In this document: positions 26,960-38,200 of the stretch, piece after piece
How the letters are laid out: each line of letters begins with the position of its first letter
How positions within the stretch are numbered: position 1 is the first letter of the stretch
Virus record (IMG/VR): IMGVR_UViG_3300045135_002615
Coordinates: 1-64,000 of that record
Strand: one strand, 5' to 3'
Source of the DNA: a virus
Length of the DNA stretch: 64,000 bases
Translations under genes and position numbers: made by a program
The notes under the pieces: model-generated
Databases searched by the model: none
What the model saw: only the letters and a program-made list of their open reading frames with translations
Told to the model about the DNA's origin: nothing

Positions 26960-27424
26960 ATGTGGTATGAAGTTAAGGGTCGAGAACGTATCGCTCAGGT
27001 AGGGTGCTCTTATGATGGGGACATGGTTTGGAACCCGCTCACTCATAAAAGCACCCCTATCAATGAAGCCCTCGTCTCCGCATTAGGAGAGTTAGGCTTT
27101 GTGCATGTGTCTAGCACAGATAAGATGGAGCTAGTGGACATTGAGGCTTTGGATAAAGCGGGGGTGACCTTTGTTGACCCCTCCTCTTTCATTCGTGAGG
27201 AGTTCTCAATCATCCGCAAAGGGGCAAAGGAAACCATAGTGGTTTACCCTGCTCCACGAGAGGATAGAATATTGTATGTGGTGTGTATGGGTGAGGAGCA
27301 ACTGCTCTTTATCTCACATACGTTCACTTCATTCTTAAATGACTTTGTTGTAGGTTTTCGCCAATGGTGGTCACGCAAACACAGCGGCACCCAAGTTTTG
27401 ACCTCTAGGGGGACAGAAGGTTGA
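26960..27424 (+). CDS. WTEIV-family paralogue 3 (divergent), 154 aa
   Basis: Distant relative of the proteins at 24939 and 25388. The start MWYEVKGRERIAQ corresponds to their WTEIV-x-G-x-R block, and INEALVSALGELGFVHV to their LT.A....EMGF helix. A late ISHTFTSFLNDFVVGFRQWW helix ends the conserved part. Its 3' end runs 54 nt into the end of the convergent spike gene on the other strand. Such an overlap of two real convergent genes is unusual; one stop may be extended. Function unknown. Confidence 0.8.
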   Translation: MWYEVKGRERIAQVGCSYDGDMVWNPLTHKSTPINEALVSALGELGFVHVSSTDKMELVDIEALDKAGVTFVDPSSFIREEFSIIRKGAKETIVVYPAPREDRILYVVCMGEEQLLFISHTFTSFLNDFVVGFRQWWSRKHSGTQVLTSRGTEG

Positions 27425-29653
27425 GAAGGGTACGCCAAGTATAGGGTCTATGTCAGAGCCGCAGACAATAGCACCTGAAGCTACTCCTGGGCTCAAGAGT
27501 GAGATGCTAGGGGAAGCAATACGGGTAGCTGTTCGTGCGGAGGTCTGTATGACAGCAGAAGACATAGAGATCAAAGCCCCACCGACCATGTTGACCGTAC
27601 CTGTAGGAGCGATGAACTTAAATCCGTCCATTGAGTGAGTGGCTACATTGGTACCTACAGTGTTTGTACTTTGACCTACACCTATGGTGGTTGTCTCAGT
27701 ACCTGTAGCGATGGTCTTTGTGTTTGTAGTAGCCGTCAGGTAGATCTCTTCACGCCCACCATAGGCATTAGTGTAAGAGTCGCTCGGACCTCCTGGGTGA
27801 CCTGTTACAGGGTTGGCTGCAATCGTCACTTTCTTAACGGGTCCATGTAAGGCATTAAAGGAAGGTGGTCCTGCTATGACTTCATCGTAAGAACCTGTAG
27901 AGGTCACCTTAACCCTATCACCCGCAAGGTTAAGCCCACTACCTGTAGACAGATCAAGCAGACTATTAGAGTTAAGGCGTATTTCACCTGCCTCTGAGAA
28001 GTCTACTATAGGTGCTTTAAAAGACAATGAGGTGCCCGATTGGAGAGCTACTCTTTTAGTTCCATTAATGAAGATAGAGGCTTCTCTACCATCCCCTTCT
28101 AGAGGTCCGCCTTCTCTTGAACCTTCCGCTTTGAGCGTGATGGTGTTTGACGAGATGTAGCTCTCGTTGGTAGTAAAGAGATTGATACTATCCGCCCCAA
28201 GTGTCAGTTCAGCTTCAGATGAGAGTTGAACTCCACCGAGGGCAGATACTCTAACGGCATCTGAAGCGGGGCTCGACACATGAGCTTTAAACTTACCTCC
28301 CTTAGTCCATGAGGCGAAGGCATCTCTCACGTTAGAGAGAACTGGAGACACCTTCAGTAGCGTAGCTGCATGGTCTTCAACCCTTGTCTCATCATCTGCG
28401 GCGACTATCTCTTGTTCTTGAGGTACAAGAGGTAGTCCATATAGGGGCTTACCTTGGTTTGAGAACGGATCATTACCTACAGGTGTTCCTAGTACCCATT
28501 CAATGAAGGGTGTGTTAGAATCGCCACCTCTCTCATTAGGTAGTTTGTCTGCATCGAAGCCATCTGTTTGTTCGGTGACAGGTAATGTCCCATCCGTTGT
28601 ATGTGTGACTTCTATACGGTATTCAGTAAAGGCATTGCCCGTATCTGTAGCGTTATCGCCTTCAGTCCCCAACCTGAAGATAGACTTACCACCATAGGTG
28701 AGCCCCTCTAGTGTCTCATCAAAGAACTCCTCTCCTACAAGCCCTGCGTCATACAAGAACCGATAGGGATCCATAGGAGGCTCTACCTCTCCCTCAAAGG
28801 TTCGTGACCCCGTGATGTCTCCATCTTCATTAATAGTGGGGTTGTTTCTAACGAAGAGGGGGTGTGGTGAGAGTAGACCGGGTGTCTCCTCTCTGACTTC
28901 GTATTCATCGTCTAGAGGGTAGAGTGGTCTACCTTGTGTATCTAGTTGTATTGAGCTATCCCACTTGATGCCGTCAGAGAACATCTCTTTAGGTAGTGAC
29001 CGTGCATCACGTTGGACCATACCTGCGTATACTCTTGCCCCCGACATGGCATGGAACTGCTGTAGTGACCTCAATACAATGGCTTGGTCTTGATCTCGGA
29101 GTAGTATCTCGTTCGATCTACGATTGGAGAGAAGGACACTCTCATCAAGCACAAGGTCAGAACCTTGTGATGAGCTTGCACCTACGTTACCTGGTTGATA
29201 GTGTCTTAGTTTGTTCCTTACTCTAGAGTAATGGCTCTCAATCTCTTGGCGTCTCTTATTGGAGTCAAATCCTTCACCTGGTTTGAAGGATTGAGTGGGC
29301 AACCAATCATGTCCCAAGTAAGTAGCTTGAGGCCACCATGCAAGGATAGCGGGGGTCTTCCCATTAGCAGGACCTTTGGAGTCCCCGACAAACCAACCTA
29401 CGACACATTTATCTCCGATCTCAGGTATGGCACCCATGAAGTGTCTACTACCAATAGAGGGTAAGAGTATCTCCACACCACTCAAGGGGTATGAGAGGTC
29501 GCCTTCTCCGTGTATGATCTGAAGAGTACACTTCAGCTCCGCCGCATGAATCTCTAAGACTTTAGCGATGCTCAGACCTAGTGATGCCCACCCTGTAGAG
29601 GGGTCACCATCTTTACGGGCTAAGTCTTCGATCATATTCTGTGATGTCTTCAT
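27371..29653 (-). CDS. Baseplate spike-type protein (OB-fold plus beta-helix), 760 aa
   Basis: Residues about 40-125 fit the OB-fold of gp5/gpV/VgrG-type spikes (YPLSGVEILLPSIG, then IPEIGDKCVVGWFVGD and ILAWWP). A long middle region follows. The last 250 residues show beta-repeat patterns typical of a needle (SLSFKAPIVDFSEAG, IRLNSNSLLDLSTGSGLNL). The protein ends in a Cys- and Gly-containing tip (VCGSD...FCPP). No lysozyme motif is obvious. It is last in the tail operon and overlaps the hub gene by 4 nt, the expected place for a spike. Confidence 0.75.
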   Translation of the reverse strand: MKTSQNMIEDLARKDGDPSTGWASLGLSIAKVLEIHAAELKCTLQIIHGEGDLSYPLSGVEILLPSIGSRHFMGAIPEIGDKCVVGWFVGDSKGPANGKTPAILAWWPQATYLGHDWLPTQSFKPGEGFDSNKRRQEIESHYSRVRNKLRHYQPGNVGASSSQGSDLVLDESVLLSNRRSNEILLRDQDQAIVLRSLQQFHAMSGARVYAGMVQRDARSLPKEMFSDGIKWDSSIQLDTQGRPLYPLDDEYEVREETPGLLSPHPLFVRNNPTINEDGDITGSRTFEGEVEPPMDPYRFLYDAGLVGEEFFDETLEGLTYGGKSIFRLGTEGDNATDTGNAFTEYRIEVTHTTDGTLPVTEQTDGFDADKLPNERGGDSNTPFIEWVLGTPVGNDPFSNQGKPLYGLPLVPQEQEIVAADDETRVEDHAATLLKVSPVLSNVRDAFASWTKGGKFKAHVSSPASDAVRVSALGGVQLSSEAELTLGADSINLFTTNESYISSNTITLKAEGSREGGPLEGDGREASIFINGTKRVALQSGTSLSFKAPIVDFSEAGEIRLNSNSLLDLSTGSGLNLAGDRVKVTSTGSYDEVIAGPPSFNALHGPVKKVTIAANPVTGHPGGPSDSYTNAYGGREEIYLTATTNTKTIATGTETTTIGVGQSTNTVGTNVATHSMDGFKFIAPTGTVNMVGGALISMSSAVIQTSARTATRIASPSISLLSPGVASGAIVCGSDIDPILGVPFSTFCPPRGQNLGAAVFA

Positions 29654-32600
29654 GAGTTCTCACCCCTTTTGGTCTTAGCCTTAATGAACTGAGTCAGGTC
29701 ATCGGTAGCTTCTACGATTTGATCTACTTGTTGACCCCACTCAGCAATTTCCTTCTCAAGAAGTTTACCGACTCGATTCGCTCGATTAGCTCCCGCGATG
29801 GGAGAGCCCCTCAACGCCTTTTGATGCTCTTCCCATGTTTGCTTGTTCTCTCTAGACTTTCTAAGAGACCTAGCGATCAAGGGGTTCTCTATCTCTACAA
29901 TGGTGTTCTCAAGATCAAGTGCAGAGTAAAGGAGATCAGCTTCAGAAGTATTACCCTTACAGGAGCACATCGCTTCTGATCGTGTGGGTGGTCTGATCTC
30001 AGATAGTGCTTTAGGGGTATTCGTAATGACCTGTTCATCTGACCTCGACATCATTAAGTTGATAATCCCCTCATGTCTTAGACCAGGGTCGAACTGAACT
30101 GACTGATCATCTATGTTCAAACCATAAGCTGCATATATCCTAGAGACTGCCTCTTTATCCGTAGACATGATCTCATCCATCCTAGACCTTAACGTGTCCC
30201 TCAACTCCTCATTGAACGCATCTATACTCTCATAAGAGGAGAGGCTCTCTCTTAGATCAGCGATCTGTCTTTGAGTTAGAATACCTAGCGGGTCTTGTCT
30301 TAAAAGGATGTCAAATAGAGTCTTACGGGCGGGCTTCAAACCTCTCCCGTATTGATACGCCCCAAACACCTCATATCCTTGATCATCAGACACAGGGAAC
30401 ACAGGGGCGAACATCTTTCCTTTTTTGAACCTACGGCGAACTTCCTTGCGAGATCTACCCTTGTAAAACCCGCCCTTGATAGAGGGTACAAATGCCTTTT
30501 GCACATCGGATAGAATTTTAATGATTGCTTGAGTTCTCGCTTGAGCTGTGCCTGTCCATTTTTGATATAGCTCAGGGTAGTACCCTTTTAGCTTTGCCTC
30601 CAATGCGAAGGCTGTCTCAGTGGCGAGGACGGCAGCAACTTGAGCTTTGTTATTGTTCCCGAAGGGGAGGTCTTTAAGTCTAGTGTTTGGGTCTAAGGCT
30701 GACCCGTATATCAACCTAGATGGGAACTGCCTTGAGTTAGCATAGTCAAATCTAAACAGAGCCTCATTGAGAGTGTTCACTGTGGTAGTGGGCTTGTACT
30801 TCTTTATGATGGTTGCCTTGATGACATTCACAATGTTCTGTCGTAGTGCTCTACCAAACCCGCTCTCTGTTTCCCATTTAGATGGGTCGAAGGTGAGTCC
30901 TACTTCTACGGTATCTTCGGTGATGGTGTAGTTGGTAGAGAACGTGAGTGTCTTAATGTCTTTCGTAGGGACTACTTCAAAGCCTCTTGTAAACAGAGTC
31001 CTTGCAAAGATACCTCGAACAACAGAACCCCGACGCTGTTCAAACTCAACCACATCACCACCGAGCTCAGGGTCAGGATAGACAATATTAAGATCACTCA
31101 CGGTAGCTGAACCTGCGGGTTCAAAATAAAGTTGAGCCATATCATCTTCACCTTCAGGTGGCTTTACTGAAGGCACAGGAGGTCCCTGATGTTCGGGAGA
31201 GGGATGAGAGGATGAGAAGTATCTATAGTAGCCAGGTAGGTGAGGTGCAAAACTACTCTTCTTGTTCTCAAGCAACCTCAAGATGTTTGAGGTCTTCAAT
31301 GTTCCGTCATCAACCTCTGTCTTTCGCTGTTCACGGATAGCGAGGATCAAGTCGTAGATGGTGAAAGTAGTAGAGCCTTGAGGAGACCTTAATTGCTCTA
31401 TTGCTTCTTCAAGTGTGCGTTGAGCTGTCTCACGGAGTTGCTTAGCCTCATCTATTCGAGACCCTGAAGCATATTTAGACCTACCTGCTAGTTTAGATGC
31501 TCTCTCATCGGCTTTGACCTTCTCATAGGTAGCCTTCTCTAGAGCGGACTCACCGAGGATAACATTACGTTGAGATATGGTTCTCCTTGAGAGTTTAGAA
31601 TATGAGTATCTACCTCTACTGTCTTTTCTTAAATACTGAGTACCTTCCTTCTCAAGACCGAGTACACCCTCTTGATCACCAATCTTGATCTTCCAAGGAC
31701 CATTAAAGAGATCACCGCCTTCATCTGTTTGGATGATGCCGTACTTCTTACCTTCCATGAGGAGCATATTGCGATATGCTTCACGGACTTCGCTCCCGAT
31801 TCTGCCCATAGACTGATAGTCGAGGCTATACGTTAAGAAGCTAGGGTCCATCTTATAGGGGTCAAGAGCCATCACCACATTGGGGAAGCCCTGTAGTTTC
31901 TTTGTTTGGAAGGTATCCCCATTAACATCATTAGCGGTAGCTCTACGATAGAGATACTTCTTAGGCATTGAAGGGTCACCTAAGTCCACCGCACGGGCAG
32001 GGTCTTCATTATACTTGATGTCGGGATCTCCAGGTGGGAAGAACTTTTTCCGCTGACATGTGAGCGATAGAGTGGTGGTGCAATCACCTCCAAAGCTGAA
32101 GGAGTGATCAACTTGCTCTACATAGTAGAAGCAGTCATTTTCCTCAACATAGATGGGATAGCCTGGTTTGATCTCAGGTCTTAGAGGGATTGTGATAGAG
32201 CATGTCTCTGTTGATTTATTAGCTGAATCGAGGGCTACGACCGCAGCGTAAAAAGCCTTCCTTGCGGTGTTGTAGTATGTCGTATCAAAGGACATCTCTT
32301 TCCACCCGTACTTGGCAACCAACTTATAGTCCACATACATGCCCTTGATACCCCATTCACCCTCAACAGATGAGACTTTAATATTCCTGAAGGGTCCACC
32401 ACTACATACGACATAGGTGTACTCAGGTTCAGCGTGTTCAAAGCTGATATCTAGCGTATGTCTACGCTCAATCCTGTAGACTCTATCACCGCTGGTGTTC
32501 ATGTTGTACATGGGGGGTTTGAATACGAGGTTGCCATCAAAGTCTTGATAGAACTCATACCCGACCCTCTCCGCCACTTTATCAGCTAGAGACTTCTTGG

Positions 32601-33744
32601 AGCTATAGTTCGATTGGAAGAAGTTGACTTGCCCAAGAGCACCAAGATCAGTGATGAACTCTTGTAGGGAAAGGACATTGACAGGGTCTTCTTTTTTGCC
32701 CTCAATCGAGGGGAGCTGACGTACATCAAGACCTCTTACAAGACGACCACCTGCATCTTGAGCGACAAACCCTGCTTTCATAAGGTTGCTCAATACCGAC
32801 CTTGAGTTCCTCCTTGAGATCGTGTGTTGCTTGAGTTGACCTTTAACAACAGACTTAAACTCGTTGTCTTTGCCGTAAGGGGTGGTATCTACAAGGATAG
32901 CTTGTTCTAGTGAGTTGTACATACGCCCACTCACCCCAAACATCTTCAACCCATAGAGTCCATTTTCCCACCTGTTCTCAAGATAGCGTAGATACATAGA
33001 GTAGAACTGCTGACCTGTAGAGACTTTGCCAAGTAGGTTTGACTTCTGTTGAAGTACGAAGTTAGTACCTTGTGCCGTACCCCCCGCATCTCTAAAGAGA
33101 TCATAGATGATTTGGTGAGCAGTCATGTTGGTGTACACATGACCTTGCAGGTTGATGTTGCCCCTTGCTTCTTTAGGGTCGGCGGCGAAGTAGCCTTGTT
33201 TCTCATTTACGAACTGATTGTCCCATAGGGAGATCATAGGTCTTGCAGAGATGGATACCTTATAGGCGTTCTCAGAATAGTTGACTGACACTCCACTGAT
33301 GAAACCATGGAACACAGGGTAGTAAGGTCTTGCCTCAACCTCATTAAGCATGATGGTCTCTGAGCCACCTCCTTCAAGTTGTAGTTCAATCTCATCACCA
33401 GGTGCAGTAAGCTCAGCCGTCTTGAAGAATCCCCTGTAGTAGACGTTGATCTCAATCCCTGTAGTAAGGATAAACTCGCCGTCTTTGTAAACAAGATCGC
33501 CGTATGATTTTGGAACGGTGAAGTTAATACTACAGGAGGGGACCCCATTTACGGAGCATCCCGTGTTTACGCTATTGATGAAGGAGCTGAAGTCGATCCT
33601 GTTTTTACACTCAGGACAACCTGGCAAGGTAGTGTCACCATTAAACTGAACGATTGCGTCAGGAGTCCATGACTCAACAGTTCTATGCTTTTGTTGGAAC
33701 TCACTTGACCATGTTCCTGCGTAGGGTCTTTGATCTGTCTTCAT
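29650..33744 (-). CDS. Baseplate hub (gp27/gpD-like) with long C-terminal extension, 1364 aa
   Basis: The N-terminal half has hub features: VFHGFISGVSVNYSENAYKV (a strand-rich domain about residues 145-165), VNFFQSNYSSKKSLADKVAE and VGYEFYQDFDGNLVFKPPMY (about 395-420), with an LRPEIKPGYPIYVEENDCFY barrel. A CPEC and nearby Cys near residue 40 may bind metal. The last 800 residues are rich in helices and may be a separate structural arm. It is long for a hub, so it may be a fusion. Coupled to the spike by a 4-nt overlap. Confidence 0.75.
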   Translation of the reverse strand: MKTDQRPYAGTWSSEFQQKHRTVESWTPDAIVQFNGDTTLPGCPECKNRIDFSSFINSVNTGCSVNGVPSCSINFTVPKSYGDLVYKDGEFILTTGIEINVYYRGFFKTAELTAPGDEIELQLEGGGSETIMLNEVEARPYYPVFHGFISGVSVNYSENAYKVSISARPMISLWDNQFVNEKQGYFAADPKEARGNINLQGHVYTNMTAHQIIYDLFRDAGGTAQGTNFVLQQKSNLLGKVSTGQQFYSMYLRYLENRWENGLYGLKMFGVSGRMYNSLEQAILVDTTPYGKDNEFKSVVKGQLKQHTISRRNSRSVLSNLMKAGFVAQDAGGRLVRGLDVRQLPSIEGKKEDPVNVLSLQEFITDLGALGQVNFFQSNYSSKKSLADKVAERVGYEFYQDFDGNLVFKPPMYNMNTSGDRVYRIERRHTLDISFEHAEPEYTYVVCSGGPFRNIKVSSVEGEWGIKGMYVDYKLVAKYGWKEMSFDTTYYNTARKAFYAAVVALDSANKSTETCSITIPLRPEIKPGYPIYVEENDCFYYVEQVDHSFSFGGDCTTTLSLTCQRKKFFPPGDPDIKYNEDPARAVDLGDPSMPKKYLYRRATANDVNGDTFQTKKLQGFPNVVMALDPYKMDPSFLTYSLDYQSMGRIGSEVREAYRNMLLMEGKKYGIIQTDEGGDLFNGPWKIKIGDQEGVLGLEKEGTQYLRKDSRGRYSYSKLSRRTISQRNVILGESALEKATYEKVKADERASKLAGRSKYASGSRIDEAKQLRETAQRTLEEAIEQLRSPQGSTTFTIYDLILAIREQRKTEVDDGTLKTSNILRLLENKKSSFAPHLPGYYRYFSSSHPSPEHQGPPVPSVKPPEGEDDMAQLYFEPAGSATVSDLNIVYPDPELGGDVVEFEQRRGSVVRGIFARTLFTRGFEVVPTKDIKTLTFSTNYTITEDTVEVGLTFDPSKWETESGFGRALRQNIVNVIKATIIKKYKPTTTVNTLNEALFRFDYANSRQFPSRLIYGSALDPNTRLKDLPFGNNNKAQVAAVLATETAFALEAKLKGYYPELYQKWTGTAQARTQAIIKILSDVQKAFVPSIKGGFYKGRSRKEVRRRFKKGKMFAPVFPVSDDQGYEVFGAYQYGRGLKPARKTLFDILLRQDPLGILTQRQIADLRESLSSYESIDAFNEELRDTLRSRMDEIMSTDKEAVSRIYAAYGLNIDDQSVQFDPGLRHEGIINLMMSRSDEQVITNTPKALSEIRPPTRSEAMCSCKGNTSEADLLYSALDLENTIVEIENPLIARSLRKSRENKQTWEEHQKALRGSPIAGANRANRVGKLLEKEIAEWGQQVDQIVEATDDLTQFIKAKTKRGENS

Positions 33745-33749
33745 TGAGA

Positions 33750-34688
33750 TTACCCTCTTGAGTTGGGTGCGAACATTTGGAACAACTGACTCTTAGCTTC
33801 AAAGTCTTGTTCATAGTGACGATACACCTCGAAGGTCATATCAAAATCAATGTTCCCGTTTTGGTTGTCCTCACCAATAGTGAAGTTCAGACCCTTAATC
33901 CTACCTTGCCACCTTTGACCATCATAATAGATGCTATGTGTTCCAACGTCATGGTACGCCCTTGATCTACCTAGTGTATCTGCAAGAGCAGCCCCATTAC
34001 GATATGAAGCGAGGATGTTCATTAGCTGTCTCCACCCAGCAGAGTCTCTCCTTGAGGCAAACTGAAGCCCTGAGATACCACTGAGGTTGCCATGTATGTC
34101 AGGTACCTCTCGGTTAGCTCTCCCGGATATGAATGAACCGATAGTGCAGTTGATGGATATCTCTGTCAGCTCCTCTCCCCAACGATAAAAGACAAAGCCG
34201 TACCTACTCGTGTCTGTATAGCTTTGTTTTGACCCATAAGTGAAACCCATCTCTTTAGGGTTGATGAGAAAAACGATAGGAGGTGTAGCACTCAATACTC
34301 TATGCTGATAAGCCATACTCACCAACTGATCCCTATCCACCATACCCGCTTCTTCTCTTCTCTGTTGACCTTCTACCCTTGTACCTCTAATCGGCTCCTT
34401 AGCGTAGGTGCTAATCTTTGGGCTAAATTTGAGCGTTTGATAGTCAATGGTATTAGCCATATTAGGTGAGCTTGGTAAACGGCTTCTAAAGGGTCTTGCG
34501 GTGGTTGATTTGACGTAGTTGCCTATAGATGGAGGGTCTATGGCGAGGATAAAAGGAGACATGGACCTCAAGTGCTGTTGGTTGGTGGGGTCGAGAGGTA
34601 TTGTTCCTGGGTTGGGGTCAGGGAAGAGGAAGAACTCTTCCGTAGTGGGTAGCCTTAAAAATGGTTTGGTGTCTATTGTGCCTCTCAT
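33750..34688 (-). CDS. Baseplate/tail protein, 312 aa, paralogue of the next gene
   Basis: The core from about 130 to 300 resembles the 202-residue neighbour upstream: LINPKEMGFTYGSKQSYTDT against ANPNQVEYKYEKQRNITNT, a Y(R)WG turn, an SFISG/GAFI motif, and a late YDGQRWQGRIKGLNFTIGED against FDGGTWFGWFQSFSVTDSAE. This pattern (NP..v...k......t..G.....wG....i...g.tG.f) is known in phage baseplate proteins between tape measure and hub. The N-terminal 120 residues are unique. Confidence 0.75.
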   Translation of the reverse strand: MRGTIDTKPFLRLPTTEEFFLFPDPNPGTIPLDPTNQQHLRSMSPFILAIDPPSIGNYVKSTTARPFRSRLPSSPNMANTIDYQTLKFSPKISTYAKEPIRGTRVEGQQRREEAGMVDRDQLVSMAYQHRVLSATPPIVFLINPKEMGFTYGSKQSYTDTSRYGFVFYRWGEELTEISINCTIGSFISGRANREVPDIHGNLSGISGLQFASRRDSAGWRQLMNILASYRNGAALADTLGRSRAYHDVGTHSIYYDGQRWQGRIKGLNFTIGEDNQNGNIDFDMTFEVYRHYEQDFEAKSQLFQMFAPNSRG

Positions 34689-34690
34689 GT

Positions 34691-35299
34691 TTAACCCCTG
34701 TATATGTCTTGAGTGCGTACCCCATGGTATTCCCTCTCAACTTGCATAGCGAGACTCACTTTGAACTGATACGGGTTCTCCGCACTATCTGTGACTGAGA
34801 AGGATTGGAACCAACCAAACCATGTCCCACCATCAAAGGTCATTTTGATCTTGCCTTGTAGGATCACTTGACCGATGTCGTCATAGATTGACCCGTTACA
34901 ATGGAAGAGGGCGAGGAGGTCTAGATACTTATCATAGGTGATTGTATCTCTACGAGTGCCACCGATAGTGGAGCCATACGTCTCACCGTTGATCGTGGAG
35001 GGACCTGTCGTAGCGGTAAGTCCTGTAAAGGGTCTTATGAACGCACCTGAGCTTGCTTCAAAGGAGATCGTAGAGGGATTATCTCCCCAATAGTATTCAA
35101 TCCACCCATTCAGGGTATTTGTGATGTTGCGTTGCTTCTCATACTTGTACTCCACCTGATTAGGATTAGCGTGGAGTACCATTTTGAGGTTATCAGGCAA
35201 CATGGAGGTTACTCCATCGGGAGCCATGATGTCGAAAACAAAGGGTCGTATTCCGAGTCGGGCGTCTTCTATGTTTTCAGAGATGTGTGACTTGATCAT
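34691..35299 (-). CDS. Baseplate/tail protein, 202 aa
   Basis: Compact version of the following 312-residue protein, with NPNQVEYKYEKQ, EYYWGDNPSTISFEASSG and GTWFGWFQSFSVTDS landmarks. It lies immediately downstream of the tape measure gene (4-nt overlap). The two related proteins in tandem probably form adjoining rings at the tube-baseplate junction. SD GAGG precedes the ATG. No LysM domain or catalytic residues are seen. Confidence 0.78.
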   Translation of the reverse strand: MIKSHISENIEDARLGIRPFVFDIMAPDGVTSMLPDNLKMVLHANPNQVEYKYEKQRNITNTLNGWIEYYWGDNPSTISFEASSGAFIRPFTGLTATTGPSTINGETYGSTIGGTRRDTITYDKYLDLLALFHCNGSIYDDIGQVILQGKIKMTFDGGTWFGWFQSFSVTDSAENPYQFKVSLAMQVEREYHGVRTQDIYRG

Positions 35300-38200
35300 C
35301 TGCTACCTCCTCTAGTGGACTTAACCCAGTTTTCAAGTTGGCGGACAACTTCTTTAGCTTGTTGCTCACCACCACCATTGATATGGAAGGTGGCATTAAA
35401 GGTAGTCCCTCCTCCACCGCCTCCCATCACGCGATCTACAGCCCCACCTGGCTTTGAAGCGAGGACATCATCTTTGCTGTCGAGCTTATAGGCACGACCT
35501 TTAGAGATATAGAGGTCACTCACGGGCATTGGGCTTGAGATGCCCGCTGCTTCTAGGAACTCACGACTAAACCCTAAAGGAGGGCTCTCCGCTCTCCTGG
35601 CAACAATCAAATCCCTCAGTGTCTCATTGTCAAAGCCCTTGATTTTCTCATTGAAGCCGAGTTCATCTGCAATCGCTAATAGCTTAGTTCTTTGTTCTTC
35701 TTTGACCATCGCTTTGGCGATGTTCTCAGCTTGTTTTTCATCTCGCTTTTTAGTGGATGGACTCTTGTTGACAGCGTCTTGCTTCTTGACCTCGGTTTTT
35801 GTTTCCTCAGACTCACTTGAGGGTGTTAATAGCCCTATCATCTCCTCAAATGCCTGTTCAAGTAGACCTTGATCGTCCTTTGCCGCTAGTTCTGAGTACC
35901 TTGATCTTAGCTCTTTTGAAGGACCTTCCTCGGTTCCTTCTGCTAACCTTAATTCTTTGGAGACTCTAACGAACTCATCTTGCTTGGCACCTAACATACC
36001 AGGGAAAACTTTCCCCACTGCACGACCACCTGCTTCTCTACGGAGTTGCTCTGCTGTATAGTCGTCATCCCCGAATTGTATGCCTTCAGCATCGTTGAAG
36101 ATGCCCCGATTGAGTTCCCTCAACTGACCTTTCCTTAGTTCAGTCCTCTTACGGTTGAAGGTCAGTTGCTCTTTTATCTTTTTAGCCTCTTCCTCCAAGT
36201 AAGTCTTTTGGCTACCCTTTGCTGTGGATATCTTTATTTTGTTTGTTGCTAGTTTGTCTTCTAGTGCTCTCCTAGCACTGAGGTCTGATTGTATCTCATC
36301 CTCGATCTCCTTCTTGACAATCTCTTTTTGTTTTTTAGTCTCCTCTGATTCGGACTGCCCTGTGAAGTATCCGAGCAAGTCCATAATGCTAGATGAAATG
36401 GTTTGCAAGTAACCACCCAAGTGGTTATTGATCTGATCAGCAATCGTCATCGTAGCCGTGACGTTTTGCTGAAGGAGATCCGTCTGAGTGGGCTGCTCCT
36501 CCCCTGATTTAGCAAGGGTTTCACCTTGTGCCAAAATGAAGTCCGTTAGGTTCTCAACCGCCACACCCGTCTTAGACATCTGAAGTTTACCCTCCACAGA
36601 CTCAAGTCCCATTTTCTCAAGCTGCTCTCCGGTAAGTTTCCCACTCTTAGCAAGTTCAAACTGACCCTTCATTTGATCTTGCACCTTGGCGTAACCCTCA
36701 ATCTGCTCTTTGCTGAGATCGGTGAACTGCATCATAGCTTTTTTCTGTATGTCCGAGAGCTCCGAGACATCCCGACCCTTTAGGAAGGTCTCCGCACGGG
36801 CATATTGCATGGCAAGACTACCACTTGTGCCCATCTGATCCATCGCCCTCGAACGATCTGTCCTCGATGCTCCTTCCGCAGCCCCTCTCGCTATGTCAAT
36901 CACCTTAGCAAGCTCTCGTCCAAGACCTGCCGTATCATCACTCATACTGAGCTTACCTAAGACGGCTTGCCTATCTTCGGCCGAGAGTGCTTGCAAAGAT
37001 TTGATCATATTGTCTCTACTGGAGGTGTCAATCTTAGCCTGCCCCAACATGTCGAAACCCGCACTACCCTCGAACGTATCAAGGAATGCTTGAGACGACC
37101 TCTTAGCTTCAGTCTGAATAATCTTGCGTGTGCTCTTGCTATTGGTGAGCATCTGCCTCTTAATCTGATCTAGATAGTCCTCTCCTTTAAGGCCACTAGC
37201 TAATGAAGACAAGAAGCCTGAGACACCTTGAGGTCCGACCACACGACCCAATCGGATGAATAGAGCACCCGCTTCTTTAGTGCGGAGGTTCATATTGTCG
37301 AGCTGACCTACGAGGTCGGTTATTTGCTTGTAAAAATTGGCTGTTGAGTAGGTTGACTGTACAGCCATGTCTCTGATGTCACCCATGTAGTCTGCCATAG
37401 ATCTGAAGGCAGCACCATTACTTGCGGAGACACCGATCTGATACGCAAAACGCTCAGCCGCCGTCACAGCCTCATTCATGTCAATACCGAGGGCAAGTGA
37501 CATCTCTTTGAGAGCGAACATGCCATCTTTCATGTTTTGAATGCCCTGCTCCCCACCACCAAGAGCTTTAAAGCCTAGATTGGCATTGTTGAGCGTTCCA
37601 ACTAGAGCCATCACATCATCATTGAGCATCCCAAGTGAGTTACTGAATGAACCATCTGTAAACGTAAGTCTAACCTTCTCTAAGTTCTTTTGAGCATCAC
37701 CTGCACGAACGGCGAGTAGATCAGTGAAAGAGGTGCTCTCAAGGATCTTCTTATTCATATCCTTAACGGCACCCTCAGCCATTGTGAACAGCTTAACAAC
37801 GAGGGCGAGTCCTGCACCTACAGCCAGCACCGTCTTGGCGAGTCCTGCAAACGTACCCGCCAACTTCATTAACCCTAGACCCTCTTCTTTGGAGCCTGCT
37901 TCCTCAGACTTTTTGGCGTACTCTATAGACTTGGCGTTTAAGCCCTCAGAGATTTTACTAGCAATATTGGTAGGTATCTCAGAGAGGTCTGCCACCCCTT
38001 GTTTGAGGGTGTCGATTCCTGTCTCTAGTCTTTTTAAGAAATTCCTCTCAATGGCTTCACCGAGTTCACCGATCTCTTTAGCTCGATCTTTTCTGTTTCT
38101 CTCAAGACCTTCATAAGCCTCCTTTGCACCTTCGATTGACTTGTTGAAGTTATCAATGTCTTGAACAAACTTTTTGGCTGATGTCGCTTGTGCATCTAGG

